From CAVSWN01 sp046728115 (lineage in GTDB: Bacteria; Acidobacteriota; Vicinamibacteria; Vicinamibacterales; CAVVIG01), in the NCBI GenBank assembly GCA_046728115.1, contig JBKPDW010000348.1, positions 1 to 10,219 on the forward strand: a stretch of DNA of 10,219 nucleotides, written 5' to 3'. Each line of letters opens with the position of its first letter. Within the stretch, counting starts at the first letter, position 1. The position numbers and the translations under genes are program-made. This document shows positions 7,420-10,219 of this stretch, piece after piece. A model generated the notes under the pieces. The model saw nothing but the letters and a program-made list of their open reading frames with translations, was not told the DNA's origin and did not search any database.

Positions 7420-8330
7420 TACTGGTTTCCGCCCGTCCCCGCGGCGACCGCGACCTTGATGATGGCCGTCGTCCAGCAGCAGCCCGATCCGCCGCCGCCG
7501 TTGCCCGACAAATCGTTGGCCGTGACGTGCAGCATGTAGTCGCCCGGCTGGCTGAACGTGACGGTTGTCGATGCCTTCCCGCTGTAGGCTTCCATCGGCT
7601 TGCCGCCTTTGAGCGCCTCGAACTTCGGACGGACCTCGGCGATGCCGATCGGGCCGGGACCGCGATATTTCGAGACGGTGACGTTTACCGGCGGAGGCGG
7701 GTTCGTCATCGGCGCGTTGGCGCCGGTGCTGTACAGCGCATCGTCGTCGACCCAGAAATTCAGCGGCAGCGGCGTGCCGACCGTCGCGGTGCGCGCGGCG
7801 GCCTTGACGATCGTAGCGGTGGGGCCTTGGAAGGACGCGCCCCGTTCGTCGAACCGGAGAACGGGCGGCACGTTGTGTCCGCCGTTCGGGCTTTCTTCAG
7901 TCGACGAGAACGGCGACATGTTGTAGTCGGTGTGCAGGTAGAAAGGCACCCGGTTGGTGACGCCGCCGGACGTCAGCGTCCACCAGTACTTCTCCGTTTT
8001 GGGGAAGTCCTTTGGCACAGGAATGGAGAACATGCCGTGGCGGCGGCGCGTCAGGAAATGCGTCGGCTGGCCCAGGTCGGGATTGCCCGGCTCGAAGTGA
8101 TTGTCGGGCCCGATTGGAATATCGATTTCCTGCTCGGTGTTGCGGTTGTAGTACCCGATCAGCAGGCTCTGTGTACCGTCGGGATTGAAGAACCATCCCT
8201 CGAAGGCCGGCGAGATGCTGGCGCCGAATTGCTTGGGCGGGACGCTCGGCAGCCTGATCTGAGCGGAGACGGCTGCGCCCATCATGAGCGCCGCAAGCGC
8301 GCACATGCGCGGGGCTCGTGTCGAAGTCAT
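7419..8330 (-). CDS. Secreted hypothetical protein with Ig/PKD-like C-terminus, partner of the copper monooxygenase
   Basis: This encodes 303 residues. A signal peptide (MTSTRAPRM...GAAVSAQ, cleaved near 24) indicates export. The N-terminal region has FEGWFFNPDG, LLIGYYNRN and DIPIGPDNHFEPGNPDLGQPTHF (about 43-92), then VPKDF and KYWWTLT. I recall this combination from uncharacterised exported proteins in Acidobacteria and Gammaproteobacteria. The last 110 residues contain VTFSQPGDYMLHVTANDLSG and end in a beta strand, which looks like an Ig or PKD/cadherin-type beta sandwich. A Gly-rich stretch with vicinal cysteines (GSGCCW, about 281-286) lies in it. ATG 8330 was chosen because it starts the signal peptide; the frame extends upstream but only as Arg/Ser-rich noise. 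It lies 64 bases after the monooxygenase gene on the same strand, so it is probably cotranscribed. The function is unknown; an accessory or substrate-binding role is inference. Confidence 0.85.
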   Translation of the reverse strand: MTSTRAPRMCALAALMMGAAVSAQIRLPSVPPKQFGASISPAFEGWFFNPDGTQSLLIGYYNRNTEQEIDIPIGPDNHFEPGNPDLGQPTHFLTRRRHGMFSIPVPKDFPKTEKYWWTLTSGGVTNRVPFYLHTDYNMSPFSSTEESPNGGHNVPPVLRFDERGASFQGPTATIVKAAARTATVGTPLPLNFWVDDDALYSTGANAPMTNPPPPVNVTVSKYRGPGPIGIAEVRPKFEALKGGKPMEAYSGKASTTVTFSQPGDYMLHVTANDLSGNGGGGSGCCWTTAIIKVAVAAGTGGNQ

Positions 8331-8341
8331 CGGGGTTCCCG

Positions 8342-8379
8342 CAGCCGCGGGGAGCGTGCGTGTGTGCTCGCCGCGGCTG
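8342..8379 (-). other. Strong intercistronic hairpin between the monooxygenase and its companion
   Basis: CAGCCGCGG (8342-8350) pairs perfectly with CCGCGGCTG (8371-8379). After a single G-G mismatch, GAGC (8352-8355) pairs with GCTC (8366-8369), giving 13 base pairs around a 10-base loop. In the minus-strand transcript it ends 11 bases before the ATG at 8330. No T-run follows, so it is more likely an mRNA-stability, attenuation or translation-control element than a terminator. Confidence 0.6.
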
Positions 8380-8394
8380 GTCTGCAAGGCTGCA

Positions 8395-9771
8395 CTACTG
8401 CTGGTTCGTCGTGGGCGCCGGCTTCTTGTGCTGCGCCACCCACTCCTTGTACTCATCGTCGGTCAGATAGTAGATGTTCATCCACGCATGCGCCATCTCG
8501 TCGACGGTACGATCGCCGTAGCCGACCCATTGATCGGGATCCGGGTTGTCCTTGTTGGCGCGCGTGTTGTCGTAGTACGCAGTGACGTGAATGACGGTGC
8601 CCTTCGGGAACGCGGGCGCAGCGTCGTCTGCGTAGATGTAGTTGGTCATCCAGTTGAAGTTGAAATTCTCGACATAGCTGATGATCTGCGACGTGGCGTC
8701 GGGCAGGATTGCCTCGACCTGCATCGCTTTCCCGCGCAGATGGAAATGCGGCTGGAAATTGGTGATCACGGTGTTCTCCTTGAGCACCGTGTAGCCTTCA
8801 GTGTGCGCGATCGAATTCGGCGGGATGTCGAGGCCGACCGACCCGTTCTTGAGGCCGGTGAACGGCACGAGATGGATGCGGTGCTTCGGCTCCTGACCTT
8901 TCGGATACAGCCAGATTCCGAGCTCGGAACCTGCGGTCACTTCTTCGCCGACTGCGTGAACGTGCTGGTCCCACGAGATCTTCTCACCCGGCAGAATCAG
9001 CTTGCCCGCACCGTCAGGATAACGGTCGTAGCCCTTCCCGATCGCCCACTCCATCAGATTGGGACGCTGATTGACCAGGTCCGGTGGATCGTCGGCCGAC
9101 GGGCGGCGTCCCGACGCGATGCCGCGGTTGACCGCCTCTGGGTCGTCCTTGAGGACGAGGTGAGCGATCGAGTGATGGACGATCTTCCGGCCCTGCAGGT
9201 TCGTCGGTCGAATTTCCACCATCTGGACCCATCGCGGCTCGTTCAAGCCGGGAATGTCGACTGTCGGCCGCCACCACTGATCCTGACTGACGGCCGGCAT
9301 CGTGTATTCGGGCGCCTTGACCACGATGTCTGGCGGGCCGTAACCGTCGCGCTCGGCCTGCCAGTACAGCGACGTCGTCGGCGGGCGAGGCGGCGGCATG
9401 TCGGCCGAATCGCCCTGAGGAGCGCCATCGTCCACCCACTTGACGATTGTGTCGATCTGTTCGTTGGAGAGCGAGATGTCGTTCTTGAATTTCTGAACGC
9501 CCACGCTCTTGTCGATGTGCCATGGCGGCATCTGCCGCGCGGCGATGCGGGCGCGGATCGACTTCGCCCATGGACGCGCTTCCTGATACGTCATCAGCGA
9601 CATCGGTGCGATCGATCCCGGCTCATGGCACGACTGGCACTTGGCCTGGAAGATCGGAGCGATATCCTTCGAGAACGTCACCTTGCCGTCCGCAGCCTGC
9701 GCAACGCCCGGCAGCGCCAGCGCCAGGCCAACCGCGGCGGCCGTCACACCGATCCGGAAGCTTCGAACCAT
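8395..9771 (-). CDS. Cytochrome c fused to PHM/DBM-like copper type II monooxygenase
   Basis: This 458-residue exported protein joins a c-type cytochrome to a copper monooxygenase of the peptidylglycine/dopamine hydroxylase type. A signal peptide ends near VAQAADG (about 26). The heme site is CQSCH (C45, C48, H49), with M81 in RQMPPWH a likely axial ligand. The copper part has His-His at 199-200 and HVH at 270-272 (CuH side), PHFH at 342-344 and M426 in VDEMAH (CuM side), matching the two-copper layout of PHM. The YDNTRANKDNPDP stretch before it also resembles other members of the family. The cytochrome may supply electrons in place of ascorbate. ATG 9771 was chosen: it follows AAGGGAG by six bases, whereas the upstream GTG at 9789 would put that site inside the gene. 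The substrate is unknown. The gene leads an operon with the secreted companion and lies downstream of a TonB-dependent receptor. Confidence 0.92.
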   Translation of the reverse strand: MVRSFRIGVTAAAVGLALALPGVAQAADGKVTFSKDIAPIFQAKCQSCHEPGSIAPMSLMTYQEARPWAKSIRARIAARQMPPWHIDKSVGVQKFKNDISLSNEQIDTIVKWVDDGAPQGDSADMPPPRPPTTSLYWQAERDGYGPPDIVVKAPEYTMPAVSQDQWWRPTVDIPGLNEPRWVQMVEIRPTNLQGRKIVHHSIAHLVLKDDPEAVNRGIASGRRPSADDPPDLVNQRPNLMEWAIGKGYDRYPDGAGKLILPGEKISWDQHVHAVGEEVTAGSELGIWLYPKGQEPKHRIHLVPFTGLKNGSVGLDIPPNSIAHTEGYTVLKENTVITNFQPHFHLRGKAMQVEAILPDATSQIISYVENFNFNWMTNYIYADDAAPAFPKGTVIHVTAYYDNTRANKDNPDPDQWVGYGDRTVDEMAHAWMNIYYLTDDEYKEWVAQHKKPAPTTNQQ

Positions 9772-9777
9772 CTCTGG

Positions 9778-9784
9778 CTCCCTT
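9778..9784 (-). promoter_or_regulatory. Ribosome binding site that sets the start of the monooxygenase
   Basis: AAGGGAG on the minus strand, six bases before ATG 9771. It lies inside the longer frame starting at GTG 9789, which argues for the shorter protein. Confidence 0.6.
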
Positions 9785-9839
9785 CTCACTTTTCACGCAC
9801 TACCGCGAACCGGCCCGGCGCGAACTCCCCCAAAACAGC

Positions 9840-9868
9840 ATATTAGGGTATCGACCCCTTTAAATCGA
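9840..9868 (-). promoter_or_regulatory. Possible promoter of the copper-monooxygenase operon
   Basis: An AT-rich patch in otherwise GC-rich DNA holds TAATAT on the minus strand (9845-9840), a fair -10 element. Seventeen bases upstream, TCGATT (9868-9863) matches the -35 consensus at only three of six positions. It is about 70 bases before the ATG. Weak evidence. Confidence 0.3.
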
Positions 9869-9924
9869 CACTTATTCGCCGGCTTTCCGGACACCCTCCG
9901 ACGGGCGCCTACACGGAGCCTGAA

Positions 9925-9948
9925 GCCCGGATTTGCGCCGATCCGGGC
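9925..9948 (-). terminator. Hairpin after the TonB-dependent receptor gene
   Basis: GCCCGGAT (9925-9932) pairs perfectly with ATCCGGGC (9941-9948) across an 8-base loop, 30 bases after the receptor stop on the minus strand. Its position fits a transcript end, but no T-run follows, so a Rho-independent mechanism is doubtful. Confidence 0.35.
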
Positions 9949-9978
9949 CATTCCACAGGCCCAGCTGACCCGCCCCTG

Positions 9979-10219
9979 TCAGAAATTCACTTGCGCGCCA
10001 ATCGCCAGTAGCCGCCCTTGCAGAATCGACGTCGGCCGGTCCAGCGCCGAGCCGTAGGTCTCGTTGACGGTGAGGACCGAGCTCGAGTTGAGCACGTTGA
10101 AGATATCGAGCTGGCCTTGGAAATTGACTCTCTGGACGTGGAATTTCTTCGCCAGGCGGAGATTGATCTGGTTCCAGCGCTTCAAATATTTCGTGCCGGG
10201 CGCGAGCAGCGGCACCGTC
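9979..10219 (-). CDS. TonB-dependent outer-membrane receptor, C-terminal end (partial)
   Basis: Only the last 80 residues are inside the window; the frame is still open at the right edge, so the start lies beyond it. The visible part has alternating beta-strand patterns (WNQINLRLAKKF, VNFQGQLDIFNVLN) and ends LLAIGAQVNF with a terminal Phe, the usual outer-membrane barrel signal recognised by the BAM complex. The FNVLNSSSVL...N.TYG...RPTSILQGRL pattern closely resembles the tails of Oar-like/carboxypeptidase-regulatory TonB-dependent receptors that are abundant in Acidobacteria. The ligand cannot be judged from this end. It is transcribed towards the monooxygenase operon, with a hairpin and a possible new promoter between them, so the two are probably separate units. 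Confidence 0.85.
   Translation of the reverse strand, partial: TVPLLAPGTKYLKRWNQINLRLAKKFHVQRVNFQGQLDIFNVLNSSSVLTVNETYGSALDRPTSILQGRLLAIGAQVNF

Noticed and set aside
8284..9846. Long plus-strand open frame of 520 codons opposite the monooxygenase
   Set aside because: Arg/Val-rich with no recognisable motif; antisense to the clear cytochrome c-monooxygenase gene.

Overview
The window is GC-rich with closely packed genes. No taxonomic marker gene is present. The overall style suggests an acidobacterium, perhaps a Vicinamibacteria-like (subdivision 6) lineage: the C-terminal tail of a TonB-dependent, Oar-like outer-membrane receptor, a secreted subtilase with a PA insert, a cytochrome c fused to a PHM-like copper monooxygenase, and many short exported proteins. 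This assignment is inference only.

Layout. (1) 1-2878 (+): a subtilase (S8) whose 5' end lies outside the window. (2) 2889-3302 (-): a small lipoprotein, tail to tail with the protease. (3) 3530-4354 (-): a GT29 (sialyltransferase)-like protein that starts at a GTG and carries recognisable counterparts of sialylmotifs L, S and VS. (4) 4479-5297 and 5309-6385 (+), divergent from the GT29 gene: a two-gene operon of an orphan ModA-like periplasmic binding protein and an exported MetX-like alpha/beta hydrolase. (5) 6392-7229 (-): an exported protein of unknown function broken by a one-base frameshift near 6962. (6) 9771 down to 7419 (-): an operon of a cytochrome c-copper monooxygenase fusion and a secreted companion with an Ig/PKD-like C-terminus, separated by a very strong intercistronic hairpin. 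(7) 9979-10219 (-): the last 80 residues of a TonB-dependent receptor.

Nearly every complete product appears to be exported (signal peptide or lipobox); the GT29-like protein is the exception. The region therefore looks like envelope and periplasm functions: proteolysis, solute binding, ester or acyl chemistry, and copper/heme oxidation. No pathway ties all the genes together. No tRNA, rRNA, CRISPR array, insertion sequence or phage gene was seen. No gene-free stretch exceeds 300 bases; the largest gaps (3303-3529, 7230-7418, 9772-9978) hold inverted repeats and possible promoter elements.

The points most worth following are the bacterial GT29-like gene with three sialylmotifs, the strong hairpin between the monooxygenase and its companion, and the exported MetX-like enzyme coupled to a lone ModA-like protein.
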